Shown piece after piece: positions 1-7,442 of a stretch of 13,354 nt of DNA. Source of the stretch: an uncultured Chloroflexota bacterium (GTDB lineage Bacteria > Chloroflexota > Dehalococcoidia > UBA3495); assembly GCA_913020235.1 (NCBI GenBank), contig CAJWBT010000025.1, positions 1 to 13,354 of the forward strand. Direction: 5' to 3'. The notes beneath the pieces are model-generated. The model saw nothing but the letters and a program-made list of their open reading frames with translations, was not told the DNA's origin and did not search any database. Position 1 is the first letter of the stretch. Each line of letters opens with the position of its first letter. A program made the position numbers and the translations under genes.

Positions 1-638
1 TAGGCGTTGATGACCGTGGTGCTGGTACGCTCGTACTCCCTGATCTCCGGCAGGACCTCGCTGGAAGTCGACACCGCCAGTCCTGGGGCCAACTCACGGA
101 CCAACTCTCGGGTGCGCCACTCGTGGGCGCCGTTGGCGTAGGAGTTGATATAGCAGATCGCTATGGACTCCACCCCTTCCTCGATCAGCCGCTGGATGGC
201 CTGGCGGGCTGCCTCTTCGTCCAGAGGAACCACCTCATTGCCGCTGGGGTCCATCCGGGCGGGCACCTCCATGCGCAGATGGCGAGACACCAGGGGTTCG
301 GGCTTCTCCCAGTTCATGTCGTACAGCCGGTGCATCCGCATACGGCGGATTTCCAGCACGTCTCGAAAGCCCTTCGAGGTAATCAGTCCGGTGATGGCGC
401 CGGTTCGGGTCAGAATGGCGTTGGTGGCCACCGTGGCTCCGTGGGTGTATTCCCGTATCTGGCCGGCATCAATGTCGTTGCTCTTGAGTATCTCCTGCAT
501 GCCTGCCTTGATCGCGGTGCCGAAGTCTGGCGGCGACGAGAGCACCTTTTTCGGAAGGGCGGTCCCATCGGCCCTCAACAGTACTACGTCGGTGAAAGTG
601 CCGCCCACATCAACTCCGAGCCGGATTGCCTCTGACAT
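1..638 (-). CDS. hyuA: Hydantoinase/oxoprolinase subunit A (HyuA), N-terminal part, runs off left edge
   Basis: The visible 212 codons match the start of the HyuA / N-methylhydantoinase A family, ATP-binding subunits of the ASKHA fold that act with HyuB on cyclic amides such as 5-oxoproline or hydantoins, or in related carboxylases. Seen directly: a start MSEAIRLGVDVGGTFTDVVL carrying the phosphate-binding DVGGTFTD motif at residues 10-17, then THGATVATNAIL, GLITSKGFRDVLEIRR and SIAICYINSYANGAHE, all family landmarks in the expected order. Whole HyuA proteins are near 690 residues, so about two thirds lies outside the window; no frameshift is seen. The ATG at 638 is chosen because it sits 11 bases after GAGGAGG. 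It is the second gene of a minus-strand hyuB-hyuA pair, but 312 bases separate the two. The substrate cannot be told from sequence alone; a cytoplasmic heteromer with HyuB is expected from the family. Confidence 0.93.
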   Translation of the reverse strand, partial: MSEAIRLGVDVGGTFTDVVLLRADGTALPKKVLSSPPDFGTAIKAGMQEILKSNDIDAGQIREYTHGATVATNAILTRTGAITGLITSKGFRDVLEIRRMRMHRLYDMNWEKPEPLVSRHLRMEVPARMDPSGNEVVPLDEEAARQAIQRLIEEGVESIAICYINSYANGAHEWRTRELVRELAPGLAVSTSSEVLPEIREYERTSTTVINA

Positions 639-649
639 AACGGTCCCGA

Positions 650-656
650 CCTCCTC
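650..656 (-). promoter_or_regulatory. Ribosome binding site of hyuA
   Basis: Read on the minus strand this is GAGGAGG, 11 bases before the ATG at 638. The strong site after a 312-base spacer argues that hyuA is initiated independently and is not coupled to the end of hyuB. Confidence 0.6.
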
Positions 657-705
657 AATCGCATTTGAACAGGCGCACGTGGCTGGTGAACGTCCCCCGT
701 CTGAA

Positions 706-754
706 GGGGGTAGTTTGTTGGGGTAGCGGCTCTACCGGAGGGCTACCCCCCAAC
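706..754. repeat. GC-rich nested inverted repeats in the hyuB-hyuA spacer
   Basis: Three mutually exclusive pairings share this segment: GGGGGTAG (706-713) with CTACCCCC (743-750), GTTGGGGTAGC (717-727) with GCTACCCCCCAAC (742-754, two extra C), and a small GGTAG/CTACC hairpin (722-726 with 732-736). No T-run follows on either strand, so a classic intrinsic terminator is unlikely. It may be an RNA-processing or stability element between the two genes, or a remnant of an intergenic repeat. Confidence 0.45.
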
Positions 755-885
755 TTACAAAACGAACAGGCTCACCGGCCCGAACTGGTTGGTGCGCAAT
801 ATCTCAACCGGCAACCCGGCGGCGCGCTATGTCCCGCGGTGGGTGCCGGCTTCAATGGCAGCCATTAACGGTATGCTGACCAATT

Positions 886-904
886 CCGGTAAGCAAAATA
901 CCGG
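886..904. repeat. Small perfect hairpin downstream of hyuB
   Basis: CCGGTA (886-891) and TACCGG (899-904) pair perfectly around a 7-base loop, about 47 bases past the hyuB stop. There is no U-tract after it on the minus strand. The rest of the 639-950 gap shows no ORF on either strand that I would defend as a gene. Confidence 0.4.
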
Positions 905-950
905 CGGGTTGCGTCACGTGGCGAAGGAGGGATTAGCCGCACCGGCTTGG

Positions 951-2705
951 CTACGAGCGCGCCCCGCGTGCCGCGATAATCTTCTCCCGTATCTGCTGCG
1001 TCTCGTCCCAATTCACGGCGCGATGCGTCATATCGAGGGCGACGCCATAAACATCCCGGGCGCGTTCAACGCAGACTTTGTCTTCGATGACGTCCCAAAG
1101 CACCGCCTCTGGGTCGCGCCCCAAGGGGTCACCATAGCCGCCGGCGCCCGGCCATTTGATGCGCAGGGAGTCGCCGGAATTGAGGGTGTCGAGGAACTTG
1201 GTGGGCATGGCTTTCGATTCTCCACCCTTGGTAACGGTCACCTCGGTAGTCGTGGAAGGCAGTCCGCCCCAGAGGCCGTAAGGGGCCGTTTTCTCCCGGT
1301 CGGCGCGTACCTGTACGACCGTATCGTCCATCAAATACCGGTAGGTGCGGACCATGCCCAGCCCGCCACGGTATTTCCCGGCGCCCTCGGTATCGGGCAC
1401 CAGTGCGTATTCCTCAATTCGGATGGGCTGCTCGGCTTCAATGGTCTCCGCCGGTATATTGGCCAGGTTGGAGATGTTGGACCCCTGGCCGTCGGTGCCG
1501 TCCTTGGTCGGACGTCCGCCGCAGGCGGTCTCGTTGTGAAACTCGAGCTGTACCCAGGCTTTCCAGGGTGTCTTGCTCTTATCGTATCCCCCGACGCCCA
1601 CACCAACCTCGGATCCGCCCGGGCAAGCGAAGACCCGGTCGGGCAGCATCTGGGCGAAGGCGCCCAGGAGGGCATGGGTTATGCGCCGGCAGCCCAGTGC
1701 CCGGGCGGCGACCGGGGCCGGGGGCAGCGGATTGACGAAGGTTCCTTCGGGGGCGGTAATGGTTACCGGGCGGAAGTACCCGGCGGTGTTCGGTATCTCT
1801 CCCTCTATGACCGAGCGGAGAATCGCGTACACCATCGCCTGGGTGGTGGCGAATACCGGCTGGATCGCCCCCTTGCACTGGGGTGACGTGCCCTCGAAGT
1901 CCACCGCGATCTCGTCGCCCTTCTTGGTTATGGTGGCCACGATGGTGATGGGCACGTCGTCGATGCCGTCGTTGTCCACCACATCAGAGAACGTCCAGGA
2001 GCCGTCGGGCATGGTGGAGATGGATTTCCGGGTGAGCACCTCCGAGTAGTCCAGAAGCTCTTCCACGGAGGACTCCAGCCCTTCGATGCCGTACTGGGCC
2101 ACCAGCTTGTGGTATTCCCGCTCACCGTAGTAAAGGGCGGCTTCCTGGCCCTTGAGGTCGCCCATGACCTTGTCGGGTACCCGCACCGCCTTTTCCAGGA
2201 TGCGCATGAGGGTCTCGTTGGGCTCGCCACGTTCGTGCAGCTTGAGGGGCGGGATGCGGAGCCCTTCCTGGTAGATCTCCGTGCTGTCGCACGCGTTCCC
2301 TCCGGGGACCCGGCCCCCGATGTCGGTGTGGTGGGCCATGGCGCACAGATAGGAGACGATCCGTTCGTTGACCCAGACCGGCTTGAAGAGAAAGATGTCG
2401 GGGAGGTGGCTTCCTCCTTCATAGGGGTCGTTGGTACACAGTATGTCTCCGGGGTAGATGCGCCCCTCGAAATAGTCCGTGCAGGACTTCAGCGCGGGCA
2501 TCATGCCGCCCAGGTGGGTGGGAGAGCACAGGCTCTGCCCCACCAGCTCCCCCTTGCCGTTGAGGACGCCGGTGGAGAAGTCCAGGCTGGTGCGCACCAC
2601 TGAAGAGCGGGAGGTTCGCACCACGGTGAGCGCCATGCCGTCGGCAATGCTCTCCAGGGCGTTCCTGACGACCTCCATACGGATGGGATCAATCGCTAAA
2701 GTCAT
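951..2705 (-). CDS. hyuB: Hydantoinase/oxoprolinase subunit B (HyuB)
   Basis: A full-length 584-residue member of the HyuB / N-methylhydantoinase B / acetone-carboxylase-subunit family, the catalytic partner of HyuA in ATP-dependent ring opening (5-oxoprolinase, N-methylhydantoinase) or carboxylation. Family landmarks visible: DPIRMEVVRNALESIADGM at the N-terminus, CTNDPYEGGSHLPDI near residues 90-104, AMAHHTDIGGRVPGG at 122-136 with the conserved His/Asp group expected at the metal site, VDFEGTSPQCKGAI in the middle, and KYRGGLGMVRTYRYL toward the C-terminus. Length is normal (about 520-590). The ATG at 2705 follows GGGGAGG by 6 bases. A TTGACA-N17-TACCAT promoter lies about 115-140 bases upstream, so hyuB probably heads the operon with hyuA next. 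The substrate is unassigned: the family ranges widely and no amidohydrolase or racemase neighbour is visible. Confidence 0.95.
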   Translation of the reverse strand: MTLAIDPIRMEVVRNALESIADGMALTVVRTSRSSVVRTSLDFSTGVLNGKGELVGQSLCSPTHLGGMMPALKSCTDYFEGRIYPGDILCTNDPYEGGSHLPDIFLFKPVWVNERIVSYLCAMAHHTDIGGRVPGGNACDSTEIYQEGLRIPPLKLHERGEPNETLMRILEKAVRVPDKVMGDLKGQEAALYYGEREYHKLVAQYGIEGLESSVEELLDYSEVLTRKSISTMPDGSWTFSDVVDNDGIDDVPITIVATITKKGDEIAVDFEGTSPQCKGAIQPVFATTQAMVYAILRSVIEGEIPNTAGYFRPVTITAPEGTFVNPLPPAPVAARALGCRRITHALLGAFAQMLPDRVFACPGGSEVGVGVGGYDKSKTPWKAWVQLEFHNETACGGRPTKDGTDGQGSNISNLANIPAETIEAEQPIRIEEYALVPDTEGAGKYRGGLGMVRTYRYLMDDTVVQVRADREKTAPYGLWGGLPSTTTEVTVTKGGESKAMPTKFLDTLNSGDSLRIKWPGAGGYGDPLGRDPEAVLWDVIEDKVCVERARDVYGVALDMTHRAVNWDETQQIREKIIAARGARS

Positions 2706-2711
2706 AGCTTA

Positions 2712-2718
2712 CCTCCCC
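2712..2718 (-). promoter_or_regulatory. Ribosome binding site of hyuB
   Basis: GGGGAGG on the minus strand with a 6-base gap to the ATG at 2705. This fixes the start codon, which also matches the usual family N-terminus. Confidence 0.65.
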
Positions 2719-2819
2719 GGTGATGAACTGGCCGGCCGCTGCTGCACTATCGCGACGAGAGGGTCTCGTTGCCGCGTGCCATGCCGTCTTAAGCGTTCCG
2801 GCTGGGTCCGGCGAACGAA

Positions 2820-2848
2820 ATGGTAACCAGCCATCGGTGTATTGTCAA
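2820..2848 (-). promoter_or_regulatory. Probable sigma-70-type promoter of hyuB-hyuA
   Basis: On the minus strand a perfect -35 TTGACA (2848-2843) is followed after exactly 17 bases by TACCAT (2825-2820), a fair -10. Transcription would start near 2812, giving a leader of roughly 107 bases before the hyuB ATG. The leader contains an imperfect CCGG-rich inverted repeat around 2796-2818. No other promoter this good was seen in the 559-base spacer. Confidence 0.55.
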
Positions 2849-2989
2849 TTCCGGCACTGGGGCGTGCTCGTTGAAACACATAACCGTGGCTATTTGCAAC
2901 TGAGACGCCGGCGGGTCCCTTCCCGTGCCGGCAATTCGTTGTAGCTGATTTACTGAGCCGTGAACAAGCTGCTTAACCATGCGAGGAGT

Positions 2990-3191
2990 AAATCCCCCTT
3001 CAGTCCCACTTTGGCTTTGCCCAAAAACCGTCATTCCGAGGAGCGAAGCGACGAGGAATCTGGTGCGGGGTTCCTTCATGGCAGCCTGGACCCACCACCC
3101 CAGACCCCTCGCTTCACTCGGGGTGACATGATCCAGGATACTTTTGAGGCAAGGCCTCCCCCTTTGATAAAGGGGGATACAAGGGGGATTT
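2990..3191. repeat. Composite intergenic palindromic repeat (outer element)
   Basis: The segment is bounded by an 11-base perfect inverted repeat, AAATCCCCCTT (2990-3000) and AAGGGGGATTT (3181-3191). Inside the right end sits the hairpin TCCCCCTTT-gat-AAAGGGGGA (3157-3177). This family of CCCCCTTT/AAAGGGGG palindromes is a familiar intergenic repeat in many environmental bacteria. A second palindromic element (3030-3127) lies between the two ends, so this looks like one repeat inserted into another. No coding is apparent; the 281-residue plus-strand frame that starts here is an antisense shadow of the methyltransferase gene. Confidence 0.6.
3030..3127. repeat. MITE-like 98-base palindromic element (inner element)
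   Basis: The left end GTCATTCCGAGGAGCGAAGC and the reverse complement of the right end, GTCACCCCGAGTGAAGCGAG, are imperfect inverted copies. The similarity continues inward as gaGGAATCTGG against gGGGTCTGGGG. The form 'gtcattccgaggagcgaagcgac' is a widely seen intergenic palindrome in bacterial genomes, probably a small mobile or transcript-folding element; no transposase is linked to it here. Confidence 0.6.
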
Positions 3192-3264
3192 GGCCCCAAT
3201 CAAGCTCTAGATCAAGTTCAGCTGCCTATTCAAGGGCCAGCAGATCAGCTGGGCTGGATAGGAA

Positions 3265-3996
3265 TTACCGTCCGAATTTCCAGGTATACAAGACCACGGC
3301 CACGGTGGTCGCCACGTTGAGGCTGGAAACGCCGGCGGACATTGGAATTGAAACACAGTGGTCGGCCGAGGCCATCAATTCCGGACTGAGGCCTCTACGT
3401 TCGGCGCCAAAGGCGAGAATCGCCCGCGCTGGTACCCGCTCCAAAGGATCACCCTCTGGGTCAACTACTACCAGCGGACGATCGCAATTGGGAAGAGCGG
3501 CGGCCCGTGTCACAGGAAGTGCGTACTGCAAGCCGACTCCGGCTATGACCGCCGCCGGGTGCCAAGGGTCTTGCACTCCGGTGGTTATGACTCCCGCCGC
3601 GCCCGCGGCGGCTGACACCCGGACCGCCGCGCCAATGTTGAGAAGGTTTCTAGGGTTCTCAAGCAGAACCACCGGGGCCGGCGCCGGGTTATTCAACATT
3701 TCAGTGAGCGACACGATGGGCCGATGTGCAATGGCGATTACGCCCGTGGGTGGGGGCACCGGCGCCAGCTTCTCGAAAACGTCCAGTGGAACCACCCTGA
3801 CCTGACGGTCGAAGGCGATGTCCGGCGCATATTTCGCCCCCAGGCCGGCCAACTCCTCAGCGCTCAAACAAGCGACTTCGATTAGCCTGGCGCCGAAGCG
3901 GATCGCATGTTTTAGCGGGTGGAACCCCTCGAGCACCACTTGGGAATGGTGGCCACGGGCGCTGCGGAATCGTTCCACAAGAGTTTGATGGCCCAT
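3265..3996 (-). CDS. TrmH/SpoU-family RNA 2'-O-methyltransferase
   Basis: A 243-residue SPOUT-class enzyme that would transfer a methyl group from S-adenosylmethionine to a ribose 2'-OH of tRNA or rRNA. The N-terminal part (about 1-80) carries VVLEGFHPLKHAIRFGARLI, typical of the substrate-binding domain. The three SpoU motifs are present: motif 1 at 111-132 (LLENPRNLLNIGAAVRVSAA, with Asn120 and the usually catalytic Arg126), motif 2 at 195-204 (AFGAERRGLS, Glu199) and motif 3 at 223-237 (VSSLNVATTVAVVLY, Asn227), which form the SAM-binding knot. Length fits the family. The start codon ATG at 3996 has only a weak GGCGGA site before it. It lies 45 bases after the end of the truncated ORF at 4042-4320 and may share its transcript. 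Which RNA and position it modifies cannot be told from this sequence. Confidence 0.92.
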   Translation of the reverse strand: MGHQTLVERFRSARGHHSQVVLEGFHPLKHAIRFGARLIEVACLSAEELAGLGAKYAPDIAFDRQVRVVPLDVFEKLAPVPPPTGVIAIAHRPIVSLTEMLNNPAPAPVVLLENPRNLLNIGAAVRVSAAAGAAGVITTGVQDPWHPAAVIAGVGLQYALPVTRAAALPNCDRPLVVVDPEGDPLERVPARAILAFGAERRGLSPELMASADHCVSIPMSAGVSSLNVATTVAVVLYTWKFGR

Positions 3997-4041
3997 GATT
4001 CATTCCGCCAATCTGGAATACCGCGGGCGCTATGATACCAC

Positions 4042-4320
4042 TCAGCCGGTGTCACGGGCAGGATTGGTGGCATTCCCATTGGGCTTAGCAAACCCCAATA
4101 CCCTTGAGGGATATGGCCCCACAGCTGGTTTGGGCAAATGATCGCGCCGACTCCGGCCACTTGCCCGCCCGTGTGACCGAGGCCCGTAGAAGTCCCGGTT
4201 GTCCCGGGCGTGCTCGATTGCCAGGACCCGGGCCTGGTCCAGCGAGATGTAGCCCAGGGTCTCGCCCTCCGGCGTGAACTCGAGCTTCTCTTCTTCTTTC
4301 TTGCCTTCTTCTTCGGTCAT
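4042..4320 (-). pseudogene. Truncated tandem copy of the N-terminus of the modular propeller protein
   Basis: The first 47 codons reproduce the start of the 4343-7108 gene: [10 protein letters not shown], then [14 protein letters not shown] and [12 protein letters not shown]. Against that gene 41 of 47 residues agree, with one extra Glu here. DNA similarity stops sharply at base 4176, just after the ..GGGCCTCGGT shared with the parent. Beyond it the frame runs through unrelated sequence to a TGA at 4042, giving a 92-residue hybrid with none of the parent's transmembrane, linker or propeller parts. Many of the differences are synonymous, so the copy is old rather than a recent error. It begins 22 bases after the parent's stop with no clear Shine-Dalgarno site. 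The 4175-3997 stretch contains a CCCTTGAGGG palindrome but nothing recognisable as a gene. Confidence 0.75.
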
Positions 4321-4342
4321 TGTACGTGCAGGTCAACCGCCA

Positions 4343-7108
4343 CTATGGGCCCCAGTTGGGGGCGGTTCCCCCGAGGGAGGTAAGCCGAGTCTGGCTGGAC
4401 CCATCTGCGTTCATCACGTAGACCTCGTAGTTGCCGTCTCGGTTTGAATGGAAGGCTATCTTCATGCCGTTCGGAGACCAGGCGGAATACTCGTCCAAAG
4501 TGGCGTTGTTGGTAAGCCGTGTTAGATTCGAGCCGTCGGCATTCATTACGTATATCTCGCCGTTACCATCTCTATAGGAGTCGAACGCGATCTTGCTGCC
4601 GTCAGGCGACCAATTAGGGCCTATATCGACGGCCGGGTTGTTCGTAATGTTGGTCTCTCCGGAGCCGTCGGCATTCATCACGTATATCTCAAAGTCGTTG
4701 CTGCTAGGGGGGGACCTGTTGTAGGCGATCTTGCTGCCCGGTGACCAAGCAGGGTTTGTATCGCTGGCAGAGTTTTGGGTGAGACGGGTTTGGTTAGAGC
4801 CGTCGGCGTTCATCACATATATCTCTCTCCCATCGCCATCGCCGCTATGGAACGCGATCTTTGTGCCGTCTGGAGACCAGGCAGGAGAGCCGTCGGCGGC
4901 TGGGCTGTTGGTGATGTTGGTCTGGCTGCTGCCGTCAGCGTTCATAACGTAAACCTCGGTATTGCCGTCCCTGTCAGATTGGAACGCAATCTTGCTGCCA
5001 TCCGGGGACCAGCTGGGCCCCCCATTGCCACCAGGTTGGTTGGTTATCCTGGTCTGGTTAGAGCCGTCGGCGTCCATCACGTATATCTCGGCCTGTCCGT
5101 CCCGGCTTGTGGTAAAAACAATGCGCCCACCCGTCGGCGTGGGCGTCGGAGTTGGCGTAGGCGTGGGAGTGGCCGTAGGTGTGGGAGTAGGCGTAGGCGT
5201 CGGTGTCGGCGTGATTGTTGGAGTGGGCGTAATCGTAGGAGTAACTCCGGGCACCAGCGTGGGCGTGGGCAACGGGGTAGGCGTCGGGGTTGCTGTTGGA
5301 CCCGGCGTCGGCGTGGGTGCCGGGGTCGGAGTAGGCGTGGGTATCGAAGTGGCGTCTGGCACCGGCGTGGGGATGGGCGTGGCCGTCGGGCTGGGGGTTG
5401 CATCCGCCGCGGGCTCCGGTGGTATGATGATCACCGCCACGAATCGGGCGCTGTGCATAGTAACTACGCCGTAGGGCCCCTGCCGCCCGTCAGGACCGAC
5501 CCAAACGATGGTCGACCCCTCGGATATTGGCACCGCTTCCAGCGAGACTGTGGTGTCTGTCGCGTAGACACCGTTGGATTGAGGTAGTGGCGACAAAATC
5601 ACCGTTCCATAGGGGACCGGCACCGTGTCCTGGCCCGCTTCGATCAGGACTTCATTGACTGTCAGTCTGTAACCCGGCCTCGGTGTCGGAGTAGGAGAAG
5701 GTGTCGGTGTAGGAGAAGGCGTGGGTGTTGCGGTGGGCGTCGGTATTACGGTAGGCGTCGGCACCGGCGTTGGGGCTGGCTCGGCGCAGACGGCAACCAG
5801 CACCCGGTCCCGGTCCAGGGTTACCGTGATGGTGTTGGAGGTCAGAGCCGCGCCCTCGGGTACGCTTCCCTCCCAGGTCACGAACGCCACGTCGCAGGCC
5901 ACTGTAACCACCACGTCCGTTCCCCGGCTGTACCGGCCGCCCTGGCTGGGGGGGAAGACCGCCACGGTCCCCAGGCCCGCCGGGCTGACCGTTGTCTCCA
6001 GGCTGTGTCGCGGCAGCGGGGTTGGAGTGGGCGTCGGCTCCGGTACCGGAGTGGGGACGGGAGTAGGGGTCGTGGCAGGAGTCGGAGAAGGAGCGGGCGC
6101 AGGCGTCGCGGTCGGTGCGAGAGTGGGAATGGGCGTAGGAGCAGCGGTCGGAAGCGATGTAGGGGTAGGCGTGGGCATCGCCGTAGGTGTGGGGGGTACG
6201 GCTGTTGGCGTCGGCGTGGGAGTAGGCGTTGCCTCCGGCTTCTTGATGGTGAGCGCGAACATGCTCAGGCTGTCTACATGAGCCTGGGCGGTGGACGTTC
6301 GAAAGTCCACCGTCGTAGAGAGTGCGGCCCAGCCGCCGTCGTGGTAGTGCTGGATGACCACGCGAGACTCGACGCCACCGGCTAACGCCATCTCTGCGGC
6401 GGTGAGGGTGACGGCTATCGTTATGGGCTTCGTGAATGTGATTGAGCTGGCAGGTTCCCCTGCATCATCCATGACCGACAAATCGAAGGTCTTGACGGCG
6501 GCGACATACTCCGGAGGTAGCGGGGGCATGGATTGGGGGGACATGGGTTGATAGAGGAGCTGGATTGCTTCCTCCACCGACCCCGCGTCCAGGTCAACGG
6601 TTACGTCGCCCTGTGGAGAGACGAGCTGGGCGGGGGAATCCGAGGTTACCGGGATGCTGACAGCCTCGCCCTCTGGCTCCGCGACGGCGGATGATGAGAA
6701 GACCCCTGCGGCGATCAAGCCTGCCAGGACTACTCCTGCGACCAGCAACGCTGCGGCAGACACCGTGGCAACCTTCAGTCTTGGGGTAAATTGTGGCTCA
6801 CGGACTATCTGGCGGAGTTCGATTGGCCCGGCTTTGTCGATGGTGAACAGCTCTACGCCGGGCTCGCGCCGCAGGCCTTTCGCCGGGCGATATGACAGCT
6901 GAACGTCGTAGTAGTCCTCGCTCTCCTCCTGGCTTACCACCTCCCAGACCAACTCGCGGTCCGCGTACCGAGGCCCGTAGAAGTCCCGATTGTCACGGGC
7001 ATGCCGGAGCACCAGGACCCGTGCCTGGTCCAGCGAAATGTAGCCCAGAGTCTCGCCTTCGCGGGTGAAGTCGAACTTCTCTTCTTTCTTGCCCTCTTCT
7101 TCCGTCAT
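4343..7108 (-). CDS. Membrane-anchored modular protein with Thr-Pro linkers and C-terminal TolB-type propeller
   Basis: 921 residues in a clear modular order. Residues 1-110 form a soluble, Glu-rich domain with [20 protein letters not shown], of unknown function and probably cytoplasmic. Residues 111-137 are one transmembrane helix with no signal-peptidase site I can see. Residues 141-290 are a beta-rich domain ([16 protein letters not shown]). Thr-Pro linkers at 291-366, 444-478 and 567-659 separate two beta domains at 368-443 and 479-564 that resemble divergent InlB B-type repeats; the first has a Cys pair at 405 and 441. Residues 660-921 hold six WxPDGxKIAF / [10 protein letters not shown] repeats, a TolB/PD40 beta-propeller. 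The likely topology is N-in, with the linkers and propeller outside the cell, suited to binding a partner or polymer. Actual function is unknown. The start is supported by the identical MTEEEGKK start of the nearby broken copy and by a promoter just upstream. Confidence 0.88.
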   Translation of the reverse strand: MTEEEGKKEEKFDFTREGETLGYISLDQARVLVLRHARDNRDFYGPRYADRELVWEVVSQEESEDYYDVQLSYRPAKGLRREPGVELFTIDKAGPIELRQIVREPQFTPRLKVATVSAAALLVAGVVLAGLIAAGVFSSSAVAEPEGEAVSIPVTSDSPAQLVSPQGDVTVDLDAGSVEEAIQLLYQPMSPQSMPPLPPEYVAAVKTFDLSVMDDAGEPASSITFTKPITIAVTLTAAEMALAGGVESRVVIQHYHDGGWAALSTTVDFRTSTAQAHVDSLSMFALTIKKPEATPTPTPTPTAVPPTPTAMPTPTPTSLPTAAPTPIPTLAPTATPAPAPSPTPATTPTPVPTPVPEPTPTPTPLPRHSLETTVSPAGLGTVAVFPPSQGGRYSRGTDVVVTVACDVAFVTWEGSVPEGAALTSNTITVTLDRDRVLVAVCAEPAPTPVPTPTVIPTPTATPTPSPTPTPSPTPTPRPGYRLTVNEVLIEAGQDTVPVPYGTVILSPLPQSNGVYATDTTVSLEAVPISEGSTIVWVGPDGRQGPYGVVTMHSARFVAVIIIPPEPAADATPSPTATPIPTPVPDATSIPTPTPTPAPTPTPGPTATPTPTPLPTPTLVPGVTPTITPTPTITPTPTPTPTPTPTATPTPTPTPTPTPTGGRIVFTTSRDGQAEIYVMDADGSNQTRITNQPGGNGGPSWSPDGSKIAFQSDRDGNTEVYVMNADGSSQTNITNSPAADGSPAWSPDGTKIAFHSGDGDGREIYVMNADGSNQTRLTQNSASDTNPAWSPGSKIAYNRSPPSSNDFEIYVMNADGSGETNITNNPAVDIGPNWSPDGSKIAFDSYRDGNGEIYVMNADGSNLTRLTNNATLDEYSAWSPNGMKIAFHSNRDGNYEVYVMNADGSSQTRLTSLGGTAPNWGP
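4346..5131 (-). repeat. Six tandem propeller-blade repeats, about 130-137 bases each
   Basis: The coding for YVM(N/D)ADGS recurs six times, visible on the plus strand as 'gagccgtcggcgttcatcac'-type blocks near 4399, 4530, 4662, 4798, 4930 and 5060. Blade 3 has lost the Asp of WSPDG (reads WSPGS), and blade 4 has an irregular SPPSSND insert in place of the usual DRDGN turn. The near-identity of blades at DNA level suggests growth by duplication or homogenisation. Confidence 0.85.
5132..5410 (-). repeat. Thr-Pro linker 3, low-complexity repeat
   Basis: Residues 567-659 are almost entirely Thr and Pro pairs with occasional Ala, Val, Ile and Ser, encoded by imperfect 6-base units (GGCGTC/GGAGTA/GGTGTG on the plus strand). 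This is a stiff extended spacer placing the propeller away from the cell surface. It is the longest of the three linkers and probably length-variable by slippage. Confidence 0.85.
5675..5779 (-). repeat. Thr-Pro linker 2, low-complexity repeat
   Basis: Residues 444-478 ([10 protein letters not shown] type) join the two InlB-like beta domains. Same 6-base unit as the other linkers. Confidence 0.8.
6011..6238 (-). repeat. Thr-Pro linker 1, low-complexity repeat
   Basis: Residues 291-366 connect the membrane-proximal beta domain to the first InlB-like domain. More Ala and Val interruptions ([20 protein letters not shown]) than linker 3, suggesting it is older or less prone to slippage. Confidence 0.8.
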
Positions 7109-7111
7109 GAT

Positions 7112-7137
7112 GCGCCGTTATAAGCGCACAACGGCGC
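7112..7137. promoter_or_regulatory. Inverted repeat over the -10 of the modular-protein gene
   Basis: GCGCCGTT (7112-7119) and AACGGCGC (7130-7137) are perfect 8-base inverted copies around a 10-base centre. The repeat spans the putative -10 (7118-7123) and the expected transcription start, so it is well placed for a repressor operator; it is too early in the transcript to act as an RNA hairpin in full. Confidence 0.4.
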
Positions 7138-7147
7138 TTTCGGTCAA
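7118..7147 (-). promoter_or_regulatory. Probable promoter of the modular propeller gene, possibly leaderless
   Basis: On the minus strand TTGACC (7147-7142) is followed after 18 bases by TTATAA (7123-7118). Only 9 bases lie between the -10 and the ATG at 7108, so transcription would start at or within a few bases of the start codon. No Shine-Dalgarno sequence precedes the ATG, which fits leaderless translation. Confidence 0.5.
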
Positions 7148-7218
7148 TGTCACTCACGAGACACGGCGGTTGGCTATATATCAGAACAGTCTGCGGGTCG
7201 CCTCAACAAGCAATCGCG

Positions 7219-7269
7219 GGGAATCCACAGTGTATTCCCTGGTGGGGTCAGGTGCTAGCACCCTCCCCA
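7219..7269. repeat. Pair of adjacent hairpins
   Basis: GGGAAT (7219-7224) pairs with ATTCCC (7234-7239). Next to it the 12-base perfect palindrome GGTGCTAGCACC (7251-7262) is flanked by TGGGG (7243-7247) and CCCCA (7265-7269), making a longer interrupted stem. The 7148-7289 interval otherwise shows no gene I can support; this looks like an intergenic repeat end. Confidence 0.45.
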
Positions 7270-7289
7270 TGGGTGGGTTTGCGACGTAA

Positions 7290-7442
7290 GTTAGCTTCGC
7301 GCACACCACCGATGAGCCGAAGTGGAAGGCCGTCGTATTCGGAAGCATTATCGGCACAGTCTTTGTCATCGGTGGGGTCCATGTCTGGGAAGACGCCCGA
7401 GCGTACCAGGGACGCCAACAGACCGGAGGCACGAATACATGA
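7290..7442 (+). pseudogene. Start-less small membrane-protein frame
   Basis: The frame opens after a TAA at 7287 and reads ..TDEPKWKAVVFGSIIGTV.. followed by FVIGGVHVWEDARAYQG, a convincing single transmembrane helix with charged flanks, ending in TGA at 7440-7442. The TGA overlaps the ATG of the next small gene as ATGA. No ATG, GTG or TTG occurs in frame. An ATG at 7312 is one base out of phase, so a single-base indel just after it would restore a start. It could be a gene broken at its start, or a real gene with a sequencing or assembly error. No family recognised. Confidence 0.45.

Noticed and set aside
789..2049. Plus-strand frames of 365 and 158 residues opposite hyuB
   Set aside because: They lie antisense to a clear full-length HyuB gene, with no recognisable domains; they are shadows of GC-rich coding.
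2960..3805. 281-residue plus-strand frame
   Set aside because: It crosses the palindromic repeats and runs antisense to the SpoU-family methyltransferase, whose motifs are unmistakable on the other strand.
3912..4160. 82-residue minus-strand frame between the truncated copy and the methyltransferase
   Set aside because: It overlaps the methyltransferase start out of frame and has no recognisable features or ribosome site.
4775..6385. Long plus-strand frames rich in Gly-Val or Arg-Gly across the modular gene
   Set aside because: They are antisense readings of the Thr-Pro linker repeats; low-complexity DNA leaves several frames open, and no domain or start signal supports them.
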